64,000 nt of DNA from Psilocybe azurescens (taxonomy: Eukaryota; Basidiomycota; Agaricomycetes; Agaricales; Agrocybaceae): NCBI GenBank assembly GCA_023853785.1, contig JAJIRX010000941.1, positions 186,001-250,000 on the forward strand. Direction: 5' to 3'. Under the pieces are notes generated by a model. That model ran no database searches and was not told the origin of the DNA. It saw only the letters and a program-made list of their open reading frames with translations. Shown piece after piece: positions 23,101 to 35,431 of the stretch. The position numbers and the translations under genes are program-made. Every line of letters begins with the position of its first letter. Positions within the stretch are counted from its first letter, which is position 1.

Positions 23101-25699
23101 GCGTCTCCCTGATAATGAAAGCCAGGAAGGAATTTCGAGATATGCAACAGCACGATAAAGATCGTCCATCTGGCACGACTGGTTGAATCGAAAGAACATG
23201 GAACGAGCGAGATTCAGTATGCATTCGTCTTTACTCGTTGGTTCGTTATGTAGGCCTTTGAGGCCTTCTTCAAGAGCTTGTATTGCCTTGTCAATGTCCC
23301 CTGGCTCGCTCAGTTCCTCGAAGCGGCGGAGATATGCAGACCCGAGCTCTTTTAACCATCCAAACCTCTGTGGTATACACTCTGGAAGCGTCGCCAGAGC
23401 ATCCCGATATATCTCGATGGCTTGATCGAGATGCTGCATATTGCCCTCCTTCAGAAAGCGTTGAAGATGCGAATTCGAAATCGTACGGAGGAAAAAAGGT
23501 CTGTCTTGGTGATCATTGGGAAGCAGATTTAAAATTGTCGTCGATAGGTCCATGGCCTTTTCTAAGTCGGGTAGAGCGTTAAAGTGAACGTATCGAGAGA
23601 GATAGACCAGAGCAAGGTTATTTATCCATAGTGCGTTTTTTGAAGGAGATGATGAGAGGGTAACGGATTGCTCCAAGAAGAGGACGGATTGGTCAACCAG
23701 TTGTCGTTCTTTGCACTTGTCGAAAATGCGGTAAAGTAAAGAACCGAAATCAAACAGCACCAACGGTTTCGAGAGGCAGCTATCCGGAATGGCCGTAATC
23801 GTGGATGTAAAATGTGGCAGAATCTCGTCGAGGATGATAGGGGTTGAAAGTTCCTTCATATCGAGCTTTATAAATATGTTGAAATCCTGAACAAGTATAT
23901 CAAGGTCGTCACCGACACTGAGGGAGGGTATAGAGCTTTGTACAGCTTCAGCGTACTTCTGAAATTCGACGGCGTTCCAGCCGCCTCTTCGAATATGAGA
24001 ACGAACTGAATTTCCTAGGTTCCGCAGAAATTGGACCTTTTCGGGGTCAGCGTGCGGCGTGAGCTCAACTGCTTCATAAATGAGCTGCGTTTCGCGAGAA
24101 AGATCGGCGGCAGTGCCCCTGGTCGAAAGAGACGCGGCCAGATTATTCAGGATCGACGGCTTTAAGGGATCAGTTTCAGAAACCAGTTCCAATGCCTGCT
24201 CGTATAGTCTAACCGAGTCATTGACATCAGACTGCTTTCCGCCTTCTTTGAACTGGAGAAAAAAAGAATGTCCGAGGGACATGAGGAGTCCAGGTTTGGC
24301 AGGATTGTCGTCTGGCGTCAGACGTAATGTTTCCCTTTTCACGTCTAGAAGCCTGCGGGTATCCTCTGCGGCTCCATGGAGGTCAACGCGGGCACTCAAA
24401 GAGGCCATAAGACCTGTTAAAAAGGAGAGTTTATGTGGTGCGTCGTCAGATGTCAGTCGAACCGCGTCTTCATGAGCCGCGATGGAAAAATCCAAGTCAG
24501 CCCTACTACCGTTTCTTTCAAAGCAATTTTCTAGGGCCACACCGAGATAGTTTGATAGGATGGGCTTTTGCTTTTCGCAGTCGTCAATATTGCGTGCTAC
24601 TTTGAGCATCTTTAGTGCGACGTTCCTGAAGATTAATGGCTTGGCGATTTCCTGAACCATTCTTCGCTGGTAGCATGTGCACAGGCTAATCATCATCCAC
24701 TGTTTCTTCGGGTGGTCAATGGCGGCGAGTGTGAGTGTCTTTTCCAACATTGAAGTCGCCATGTTGATTCCACTATGGTATACTGGATACATCGGATACT
24801 GGTCAGCGTCGTCCCCTGTCATCTTCAGGAAAGCATCGTAGCGCGCTAAATGAATGTTTGCAAGTAGTCCCAAGGAGCGCGGTATTTGTATATCATCTTG
24901 AGGAAACTTTAGCAATGCACCGTGTATTGTGCTTAGCAGGCCTTGGTCGGGACTCATGAAAGCAGTATCCGAGATAAGGATTTGAATGAGTAGAACTATG
25001 ATGGCTTCAAGTTCCATTGACCTCGCTATGGCCCAATATCAGATCAGCATGAGTAAGGCTGATGGAAACGTACCAACGGAGATGACTGTGCTCGGTGATG
25101 GTCCCTTGTTGATATTGGATGTTGTTAAGTATCCCGTGAACGACAGTTCCAAGAAGAAATCTCTGTCGTCCTCCGTCGAGGTTTGCACCACAAAATCTGC
25201 ACGAATCGTGGGTTATAAAAAGGGATTGTGATTGATCGATACGCACAAGTCTCTCGTTGAGAGGCGGGAGTCTGAATCTGTTCGGTGACAATCTCGATAG
25301 TACCGTGATAAATTTTGCTCCATTTTCGTCTACTTGGACGATGCCAATGATAAATGCTGGGTAGATCACGGATCTTCGCACTCCGTCAGCGGTCTGTAGA
25401 GATTCAGAGTATAAACACCCACATGAGGAATGCCTCCCCAAGTATCCATGCGTCTAATTCTTCTTCAACTGGTTCTGTCTCGTCATGAACGACGTCTTCG
25501 ATGATGAGCTGTGCGCTCAGTCGAGCGTTGCGTGGCAGAGTGCCATTGCCCGGAGGATTTGGTGTAATTCTTAGATCTGTTTCCGTTAATACCTCGCTTA
25601 CGGTAGCGTATAGTTAATTTCCTCACTGTGAAGAATGATTCTGTAGGAAATGATCAGCGATAATGTGAATACCGAAAGAGTATATACTGACGTGTCCAT
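20183..25699 (-). CDS. large TPR-CHAT protein (putative caspase-like protease)
   Basis: Minus strand. The N-terminal ~200 residues (exons between about 25.6 and 25.02 kb) are beta-rich and unassigned. Residues encoded from 25.0 to about 21.5 kb form many 43-46-residue TPR-like repeats (for example GDIDKAIQALEEGL and DLNEAIVILETLL). The C-terminus is a CHAT domain: after a 51 bp intron near 20.98-21.03 kb come WWCLTGPATMLPIHAAGLYG, then HFACHG (catalytic His) and LSACQTATG (catalytic Cys). The canonical ending FFAWVPFIHYGL is reached only by a frame change near 20312 (run of four T on the coding strand); without it the frame stops at 20257. A second frame break lies near 23135 (AAA run), where the TPR period continues across it. 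Indel errors seem likelier than decay. The start ATG at 25699 is tentative because the second exon could not be joined cleanly. Confidence 0.75.
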
Positions 25700-26902
25700 T
25701 TCTTTTCTGCAGAAAATAACTTGCCCCTTGGTTGGCTTACGATGAGCAGTGTTGAGATTTGGCCTCTCTTCTCTAACATAGCCTTTGACAAGCGCTCTAA
25801 AGGCGACCGTAAGTGAAAGAAAGGGGTAAAGTAATGTGACCTCAATATAGATCTTACTTACTCTTAGTCATATCATAGCCGTTCTACTTACATGTGTTGA
25901 ATGTAACTCAGTTGTGTGGGGGCGATGATATCCTGAATAGCAGAATATAGACATGGTACCTGCAATGCGTTGTAATTGAAAGTCAGTGACAGAGATGCAA
26001 AATTAAACTTCGGAGATGACAAATAAATAATCAAACTCAGCTCACAAGTTACGTCTTCCGCTGTCAAAAGAGAACCCCAGATAAGCCTTGAATGATCCTG
26101 GACAGGTGAATGAAGATTGATTCTTGAAGGAACTTGGTTTCTAACGATATATGGTACACTTTCTTATATTGCATAGGTTTTTTCCGAAACCGGCTTTGTT
26201 CGCAGAGAAATTGCATCATATTGAATAATGCATAAGTGCATAGCCCTTTGGGGCAATTTATGCATTATAAGATCAAAATTAGGTAGGGAAGGACCAGTTC
26301 CCGCACTTGTTCGGCACCAGTCTCTGGGAAACTTTCGACCAGTAACAATCAGAAATATATCGATTTTGCTCTTACAAGTAGTTCTCACCTTTTTTTCCTA
26401 GATTAATGCGCAATACTCGACCCAAAAATGTCTATTTTATCATGCTTTGCAGACAAATAACGGGCGTCACAATGCATGTGACGCATACCTAGTTGCATAA
26501 ATTTCCTTGCTTGCAAGAATTTCAGGCTCGGGGTTCAAAATTCTATACATCCCTGTCATAGCAACGCTTTAACATCTTTACATACATGTGACCCAAAGAT
26601 AAGATATTCCTGCACCTGGTAATTATTGTTTTGGCAAGCAGGCGTGAGCCGCCAGCGGCGGCAATTCACCATAGTCTTATAACGCATAGCAAAACTCCGT
26701 CACCGACGTTAAGCATTATGAGAAAGTGTGCTGTAATTCCTTTTTAATCAAATCTGTTTATTTTCTTACAAACAACTTGCGTGTATCGAAGTTTTGTCCA
26801 TGTGTAGCGCGATGAATGTTACTCGATCCAAGTGCTATTACTTTCAAATCCATTACGTCGCTTAAGCTGTAGGAGACGCAGTCGACAGAAAAAAGCTCCC
26901 TC
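25700..26902. other. intergenic between CHAT and phosphatase genes
   Basis: No supported gene; scattered short ORFs. A small GC-rich block at about 26640-26670 stands out from AT-rich surroundings but has no assigned role. Confidence 0.4.
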
Positions 26903-28197
26903 TCAGGAGGAGGGTGGTTGAGTTCGCTTTACCACAACAGGTAGGACGCCTGGCAAAAGAACATAATGAGCAACAAGGCAGTGTATAAAAGACAAACGAA
27001 CCTCCTGTAGGAAGGGGATAGCGTTCACGACCAATGGCCTGTAGGAACCCAGTAATGAATCCACTGTGGGACGTAATAGAAATGTCTAAAGAAAGACGGT
27101 AAGACGTGACAAACAAAAGAACGAACTACTGACAAAGAGAATCGGCGTCGTTTTCGAAAACCATATCAATAATTTTGCGAGCACGCAATGAAACCTCTTC
27201 CTTAGTTTCACGCAAGTTCGGGTCCCAGAGTTCATCTAACTCTGTCAAACCCTCCTCTATTGAGAAATGGGGCTTGTAACTGGCTATATAAGATCTGGTA
27301 TTGCGTTTATCACAAGTATGAACCCCGTTCTCTTCCCTGCAGTTCTGGAAACAACGGAACAGTCAATACTTCCACAACACAGAGGATCCGAGCATGAATA
27401 AACTCACCTCTACAACAAGTACAGGATGTGGGTGATCTTTATATACTCCAGCAAACGAAATGTCACAGGTATCAAGGGCACGCGAGAAAGGACTGCAATA
27501 ACGCTTGTGAGGGGGTGGTAATCCTGACGCTCCTTCTATAATCATCTCTCTTTGAATGTCAGCCGCTTGTTGCCGGCCAAGAGGCGTGAGCAGAGGATCG
27601 GCTGTGAGACGGATTAAAAGCCGGTAAGACGAAACCTTAAAGTGATAGAAGTGTAAATACTGACGTCCCCAGATCATCTCCTCGTCCCCGTTAATTCTAG
27701 ACCAATGGCTAAATTTTTGGTAATGAGCATCCGCGCAGTAGGCTTACTGCGAAGACACCTACATATCCCAATCTACTGTTCCGTATTTCGATTCTCCGAC
27801 GTTGTCTAAATCGTGTTTATCATTAGATCGTCCTGATGGCGGCAGAGATCGCGTGACATACGGTATCCTTGCCCATGCCGAGCAAGTAAGAAGAATTTGA
27901 ACGAAGTCTCAGGTGGACTTTCTTCATTCAGTTTCTCGACAAGTGCAAGAAATTTAGCCCATCGGTCATCAGATGTATCTTTCAAGCCTAAGCGAGGTGG
28001 CACCTAAATCTTGCAATTTCTGTTAAAAAATGATTTAACCCGTGCCCACAACCATTTCCTCACCGCTACTGCGATTGCCTCAATATCGTCTTGAACAAAG
28101 AAACCTGGAACGGACTTGAGAGCTAGGTTATCGCCTTGAAGATCATGTTGTGCGATTTTACAGACAGACGTACCTCATACGTTGTAGATAAACTCAT
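26903..28197 (-). CDS. histidine phosphatase (phosphoglycerate-mutase-like)
   Basis: Minus strand, ATG at 28197 (MSLSTTYE), stop at 26903. After removing about seven introns the product is near 300 residues: SVPGFFVQDD, then the RHG motif in FFLLARHGQGYHN with VGESKY after it, LTPLGRQQA, KRYCSPFSRALDT, a Glu-rich middle, and ITSHSGFI carrying the second catalytic His, ending TGGVLPVVVKRTQPPSS. All intron phases agree and every catalytic motif of clade-2-like fungal members is present (RHG Arg and His, SRA Arg, and SHS His). The substrate is unknown; relatives act on sugar phosphates or small phosphoesters. It is transcribed in the same direction as its two large neighbours. Confidence 0.85.
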
Positions 28198-28490
28198 GGT
28201 AGTGTGTGGTTGGAGTACAAGAGTGGGCAGGAGTGGACTCATGATCAAATTCATATCTTCGGAGGTGATTAGGATTCGGGATGATCCGACGGATCATGTC
28301 CTAAAGAGAAGGTACCGGAACCCAATCGTTCTATGCCACTCGAGTGGGATCGATATTAATATTTCAACACGGAGCATAGATGTCCCCTTGTTTGGAAAGC
28401 TTTCATATTCACTAGTGTACCAATACATAGAAATGACACGAAAAGAAACATCCTCCAAGAAAAATAACATTAAAAACACGGATAAGGAAT

Positions 28491-31400
28491 TCAAAACGAT
28501 CTCAGCGATATCTGGGGTTTAGCTGCAGGCTGAGAACTTCCTGTCGAGGAACTACCGACTGCGCGGCGGATGCAGTGCTCCAGCAATTCACGAGTCGAGG
28601 CGTCTAACTTTCCAAGGGCTTCTTTAAATGCCAGAGGGGATGTTGTTGCAAAGGAAAGCAAGTGGGCAATTGTTTGTGACGTCATTGAAGCCGCTACGGG
28701 CTGCGCCGGGGACGTATTGGCGAGAACAAGGGAGATGGTTGGCAAGAATACTCCCAGTAATCGTGGACCTGACGCAAAAACAGTTCAATGGAATACGGTA
28801 GTGACGACATAAATGAGGACTCACGGTTTTCTTCCGCAGTTGATGTGAACAGTGTTGTGAACGCTTTCCATACTTCATTGATGGCAGCTGACTGTGCTTC
28901 GGACAGTGATCCATCATGAACAAGAGGCGCCATTTTCGCAATAAATTCGATTAGACCGGGAATAAGCAGTCTTGCACATTGTAGAAGCATCCCATTGCCC
29001 GACGATGATGCGAGCAAGAGAGTTTTTGCGCAATGAGCCGCCGTCAAGGACATCTACAAGGTGCAATAATTTATAATGAGAAAAAGAAGGGATAAGCAAA
29101 GATTACCTCATCAGCATCCAGCAGTTTTTGTGAGATCAGGTAACATCCATGCTCAATAACTGCCCGTCCAACTTTCGTCCACGAAGGAACGACTGTCAAA
29201 ATGAGTACGGCTGCCAGCATGTTGTTCTTGACTTTCTTTGTCGATATCGCTCCATGTCGACCGCTAGGTAAAACTTCAGACGATAAAAGTTGAAATTTAC
29301 GAAATGACTTACCGCATGTTATCAATGTTGAGAAGGCATGCGGAAAGTAGAGCATGGACAAGTCTCGAATACCTCTCTTTATCTTCTGGGTCATTCCCAA
29401 CTGGAAGATCAAGAAGGCCTTTCAGGGCAGGAAGTGTTGGTCCCACCAAATCGATTTCAGAGGACTCGTCTTTGAGTAAATCTGTAAAACAGTGTCAGTT
29501 AAAGCCAATAAACTTAAGACCAAAGATTTACCATTGTAAAGAAGAGCAGCGACCCCACGAACGTCTTCACGTTGGGAAGAGTTAATCGAGGCGGCGATGG
29601 AAGTGAATGCCAACAGGCAAGTGGAAAGCAAAACGATACGATCAGCAATTTGACCCTCTGTGATGAGATCAGTACAATGTTTGTCGATAAAGAGGGCTGA
29701 CTTACGCGCAGCACTGGCACGGGACAACGACGTCGAGTGCTTCAAAATGTGGGCGCATATCCGCAAGCAATGCGCACGAGGTGTTGTCAGTGTGAGGTGA
29801 TCGGATCCAATAGTCGTCGATGACTGTGAAGCTGCGAAAATGGCAAGCATTTCAACTAAATGAACCTGTATTGAGGCAGCTTCTGTCATGCCCATTCGGT
29901 AGCAAAGACTAATGAACTCTTCAAATATGGTAGGTTCCATCATCGCTGCACCGGAGTACTCAGGCCTAACGAGACATTTCAAAGCTTGGAGAGCTGAGAT
30001 GACCCCCGACTGTCTAGCAGAGGTCGTTGAAGAAGAATCGGCAGACGATGTTGCCAAGGCCTCGTAGACCAGACCAAATATGATGAAAAAGAATGCTGTT
30101 GGCTCCTTCCTGTCAGTAGGTGTGATCAGGTCAACCTTCTTCTCGTCAAACTCTCTTCCATCCATGGCGGCCAGAATGTGGGGGTCGCCGGCTTGCATTG
30201 CCGTGGCTACTGCTTGAAGAATGATAAACCAAGATTTGGAGTAGTACTAGAATTAAGATGTGAGTCGCTTGAACGGCCAAAATAGCAATGAAATAGGATT
30301 TTACTGGTAGCAGGACCTCTTTACCTAGACTTGAATAGGAAGAGTCGACAACCGAAGACGTGTCGTGAAGAAATTCGGAATCGATTCTGATACCAGCATA
30401 GTCCCGAAGCGAGGCTATCCATAGCGAGCAAAGAATAGATCGATAAGGCTTAACCACGTTCTCTAGATATCCTTGCTGCGTGCTCGAAACTTGCAGCTGA
30501 GCCCACGCTGACAATGTAGATATCCTCAGCATAGCAGATGCGTTCGGACTTAATTCGCCAGCTTCTCCAAGCGAAAGCATGCCAGAATCTGGGAGTGCAG
30601 GGTGTTAAGCAGCATTCTTTACGTCTATGCGTAATGATTCTCACCTTTTGACTGTTCCAACCCAGTGATTAAGAGCTTCAAAATGCGGCCCATTCTGCCA
30701 ACATCTTTCACAACTCCGCATCCCACAAACACAGCGCAAACATCAACAGCTGAGGCCAAAATCTCAGGTGTAGAATCGGAGGAAAAAGCGGGTGTGAGGG
30801 CGGCTGTGATTGGTGCTTGATGTTGTTCAAGAAGCAGGGCGTCGTCGTAGGCGGGGTCTGGCGATTTCGCAAACATCTACAAAATAAACAAAGTTAACGT
30901 CCAATAGTGCAAATTAACAAATTCAGCGGCGTACCTCAATGACATCTCGCAACACTACGAGACCAGCCAAACGGATTTCAGTGACGTATGCAGTAGATGC
31001 CGTGAAAGCCATCTTGATCAGATCGCTAACTCGCGAGTAAAGTAAACCAGAGGCAGGTATGCCTTGAGTACGCGCCAAGATTGCATTAAGGTGCTCACGT
31101 CGTCCGCTGCTGGAAACGATGGCACAGATATCATGCAGACACTGTAATGCAAACAACTGAGTCCGCCATCGTGAAGTCAGGTGACCTCGTCCTCCACTCT
31201 TCGAGTCCTGCGATAGACCGACGTTGAGAGATTCGCCCTCGTCATCTCGCATATTTTGACGACTGGCAGCATCAGCGACTTGTTGCGAAGCGGTCGTGCG
31301 GGCCATGATGCGCTGGCAGAGGTCAATCCAAGCCGATGGATTGTAGATGACGGTCTGCTGCAGCCAACTCGAGATTACGTTGCGTACTCCCTGTACGGAT

Positions 31401-34400
31401 GAATCATCGTCCAACATTCCAAATAGATCTTCAACAAGCCGATCGCCGCCGAGTTTTGACATTGATAAGGCATCTTTCTGGACGAGTTGATACAGGGCGT
31501 TGATTGAGGCGAGCTTTAGAGGTCGGCGAGAAGAGGATAAATGGCCTCTGAATTGTTTCACGAGGTTTGGAATGTCGGTATGCTCAGGAGCGAACATGAG
31601 GAAGTGTTGTATACATTTGATGGCCTCGACGCAGATACCCTCATCACCCTCCAGTGAGAATTCGTGAACTAGGCTCTGCACTAGAGCCCTTGTTCTTGAA
31701 GATTCCTGGATATCAGGACCGAGGACTGTAATGACCGAGTCGATGATCTGGCAAACAATAGGATATGCAGGAAGATCGCCGCTGATATTTGAATTTGAGA
31801 GCGACCCTCCTTCTCGTTCGTGCGATTCCGTAAGATAGACTTTGAGGAGCATCCCGAGAGTGCTGGAGACAAAAGGAGCGTAGGCTAAACTGGCAGCGTT
31901 AATGACGCGGACAAGGGCATTCAAGGCCCAGAAATGCACAACAGGATGAGGATCGTTGATCAGCGACATGAGGACGTTGACTGTCGTTTTCAATAATGGA
32001 CCAGCAGCGAGTCCTCCAACATGGCTGTAGATGGCGCCAAATGCGAGCGCACACCCCGCCCGGCCGTTAGGATTCCGGTTGTTAACGACTTGATCGACGA
32101 GATTCTTGATGGCATTCGTAAGATAGTTCGTGCCAGACAAACTAGCTAATCGGCCAAGAGATTCGCTGCCAGCGGATCGTAGGACAAGGTCACCATCAAT
32201 TACAGCTTCCTACAATCACGTTCAGTACAATTTGGTAGAATATGACGAAGAACTCACCAGTAAAAATGGAGACAGCAACGACGTTATTTGACTACTGCCA
32301 AATGTATCCTTAGCCTGACGGAAATGCAAAGTCGTTGCATTTCTCAACGCCAAGACAAGCGCGACGGTCGCGTTGATCAACACGGCTGACTTTCTTCCAG
32401 CATTTTTCTCTAATTTTGGCGACCTCACGGACTCTAGAAGTTGTGTAACGACTTTGATGGTCGAGGGAAGATCCTGGAGAGGAAGAAGTCTTGAAAATAG
32501 CTCAATAGCCGTATCTACTACGGACGTAGCAGGTGGAGGAGGCTCGAGAAGTTGGTATTCAGTGTCGGACAGCTTGGCTTGACACAGCGACAGTGGATCA
32601 TGTTCACATGCACCGAGGATTGGTCGACGGTTCTAGAAAGCATTATCAGAAATATAACAACAATCCGAATAAAAATAACATACCAAGGTGTCAATGGATA
32701 CTTCGACTGTATCTCGATTGAGATAGTCGCCGGCACCTTGCACTAAGTTGGTCCCATTCTCGATGCCGCCCAAGTCGATGACCTCGTTAAAGGTGACACC
32801 ATATCCGTACCCATCCACACTTTGCCAGACGGAAGAGAATGTCCCAGACGACGACGCAATAGCAGCCTGAACGGACGAACCAGCGTACCCATCTGGACTG
32901 GCAAAAGGGTGACTACCGATTGCAGCAACACCATTTGAGTGGAATCCGCGATGCTCGAGAACCCAAGAGCAGTGAAGCACTGATGTACACGACGGCGAAG
33001 CAGAGCTTCGCGCTCGCGCATGTTCAGGCCTTTTCGAGGAACAAGGGATACCTGCGAATCGGCAGGATCTTCGACATTTTGGGAGATAAAGTTGTTGGCA
33101 AACGACAATGCATTGCTCAGGAGAGACGCGATGCGACGAGCAACGTCGAGAGTGACCAAGGTCGATGAATTGTTTTCGAGAAAGCAAAGGATGGCTCCTA
33201 GAGCGCTTTCCCGTACATGAAGTAAGAAGAGCCATTCGTGGATCGAGCGACCGGCATTCGTTGTAGAGTCCTTAGTGGTAGGTTTCGGAAGAGCGTTCCT
33301 CCAGAGGACAAGGAGTTGGGGTAGATGTGGTCTAACGAAATTGGGGCCGAGTGACATTAACGAAGCAATCAGGGTCCAGGCGACCTCGACCTCGACCGCA
33401 GCGATCTTCACGTCATGCTCTCCAGCTCGCTTGAGAAGCTGGCTAGCCATGTCGAGTACTTTGGCGCTGACGTCGTATGACACATACAGAGGCCGTTGAG
33501 GAATGATGGAGACGAGGGCGGCCAGACCATAGGCATGTCCTAATGCTCGTAACGGTACTTCTGCAGAGCTACTGGGGTTGATAAGTGACGAGAGGTCCCT
33601 CTGCAGTTTATCCATAACAGTCAAAATTGTTTTTGGCAAGCGCAGCGGGGTTGAATGACAGAAACAGCGAAGAGCCCACGATGCAGTTACTCGAACGGTA
33701 TGGCTTGGATGAGCGAGTAAAGTGACAAGGGGTTCAGCAAGTGCATTCTAGATAAGAATTAATGAGCAAAGGAACATGGCGAGTCGTTATAGTCAACGAA
33801 CCTGAACGGGAGGAGGCGCGTTTCCGAGCTGTTGGAGCAAACCTGCAATCTCGCGAAGAACGATCACCAAGATCGTTGACGATGGAGCCACCTGGCCTGG
33901 CATCATTGCGGGCCAACGCTTGAGGTACGAAGTCGCCATCTCCTGAATGGCGGAGATCTGCCCTTGCTCGCTTAACATCCGCGTCCCGACCAAGTCCCGC
34001 AGTAAGATGCCGACCAACGACCGCGTCAACAGTACCTCATACCGATTGCTATTACTCCTCGGATTTGATGCAATATCCATGACCAGGTGCGAAACGATGA
34101 GCGAGAAGTTGGTTTCCACGTACGATCCACCCAATTTGGTGAGCAGGGCAGCATAAAAATCAAAAATGCCTATTCGTGTCTTGCGAGTCGCGTTCGGTTT
34201 ATTGAAATGAGTCGAGAGGTGCAGAAACATCTCCTGTGGGGTGAGCATTGCCTTTGTTACTTCAGCTGCTGCAATTGAGGACGAGATTCCGTCGTCAAGC
34301 TGTTCTGCTGTCCCGTCTTTCGTGGCCTTCTGCGCGATTTGTGGTGTAGGAACGACTCTTTCGATTTGGGTGGAGGCAAGAATGTGGCCCACAAGTTGGG

Positions 34401-35431
34401 CATGGGAATGCCGTGTTGCTTGATCGCCCGACTCCAAGCTCTTCACTGACTGAGAAACGATCGAGTCTAGCTCGCTCGCAGTCAGGGTTGACGCATCGTT
34501 GGTGGAATACATAGCGATGAGGATCTGCACAGTGTCAGCATTGTTTCAAGAATGAAAATTTGGAGCAATACCTGACAAGCCGCCCTCTGTACAGCCAATG
34601 ATTTGTCCGTCAGACCTGATTTAGCCTGCTTCACGATATCCCTACACGTTGCGTCCGTCACCGCTCGTTTCGCCGTGGTTAACGACTTCGACAAGGCTAT
34701 GAGTGCATGATATCGGAGAAGAGGGGACTAGCTGCGATATTTGAGTATCAGTACCCCAATTCCAACCAGAGATGACTCACAGTCGATGATTTGTATGTTT
34801 TGATCGTTACGGTGGAAATTTCAGCCATGAACGACATGACCTGGGTGGTTTAGAGGGTTTGTAGGGTATCTGCTGAGACAGGGGCTTACCTGCGACCCAA
34901 AAACCGCCATGAGATCCCCAATACACGAAAATGCTGCACTAGACCATCGTTAGATCATCCTTCCTCGATAACATGCAGCGAAAACGCACATCTTGACGAC
35001 GTCCTTGTCGGGGGTCTTGAAGTCACCGACCAGCCGTAGAAATGCCTGCATCGTGTCAAACATCGTCCTTGTCTCTCCCCGGGTGTAGAGCGTAACCAAG
35101 CATCGTCCGATTACGTTTCGTATAGCGCGACCAGGAGCCGGATACGACTCTGCTGCAGAGATGGCTTTGACGAATACCTTCTCTAGATCCGCTTGTTTTG
35201 GCTTAAGATCTGTCTTATAGTACAATATTAGTGGGATACACCGTATTTGTGTTATCACTCACTATTGCAATACCTTCTAACCGCTTCTCTGTCGAAGATA
35301 GCCATTGGAATAGGTAAACTTCGCCATTTTCCCCCGAAAGTTCTGACTGTGTCATGTCAGAAAAGCTACTTTGGCGTATTCTGAGCACATACCTCTTGAA
35401 TATCTTCAATATTTACGGGTTCGCTCGACAT
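28491..35431 (-). CDS. HEAT-repeat protein, HEATR5/Laa1 family
   Basis: Minus strand, ATG at 35431 (MSSEPVNIEDIQE), stop at 28491 (ISLRSF). A dozen or so exons, long in the middle (30.9-32.1 kb, 32.7-33.6 kb, 33.8-34.5 kb), encode about 2000 residues of alpha-solenoid. The N-terminus has FQWLSSTEKRLEGIA, then AIRNVIGRCLVTLYTRGETR. Around 31.9-32.1 kb is GCALAFGAIYSHVGGLAAG with DPHPVVHFWALNALVRVI. Length and these blocks match the HEATR5/Laa1 group, which in yeast and animals binds the AP-1 clathrin adaptor complex at the trans-Golgi and endosomes. That role is inferred from family, not sequence alone. The exon junctions look consistent and no lesion was noticed. Confidence 0.8.

Noticed and set aside
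23120..23160. 40 bp intron to bridge the frame break in the CHAT/TPR gene
   Set aside because: Very short with a weak donor, and the TPR repeat period is kept better by a simple one-base frame correction.
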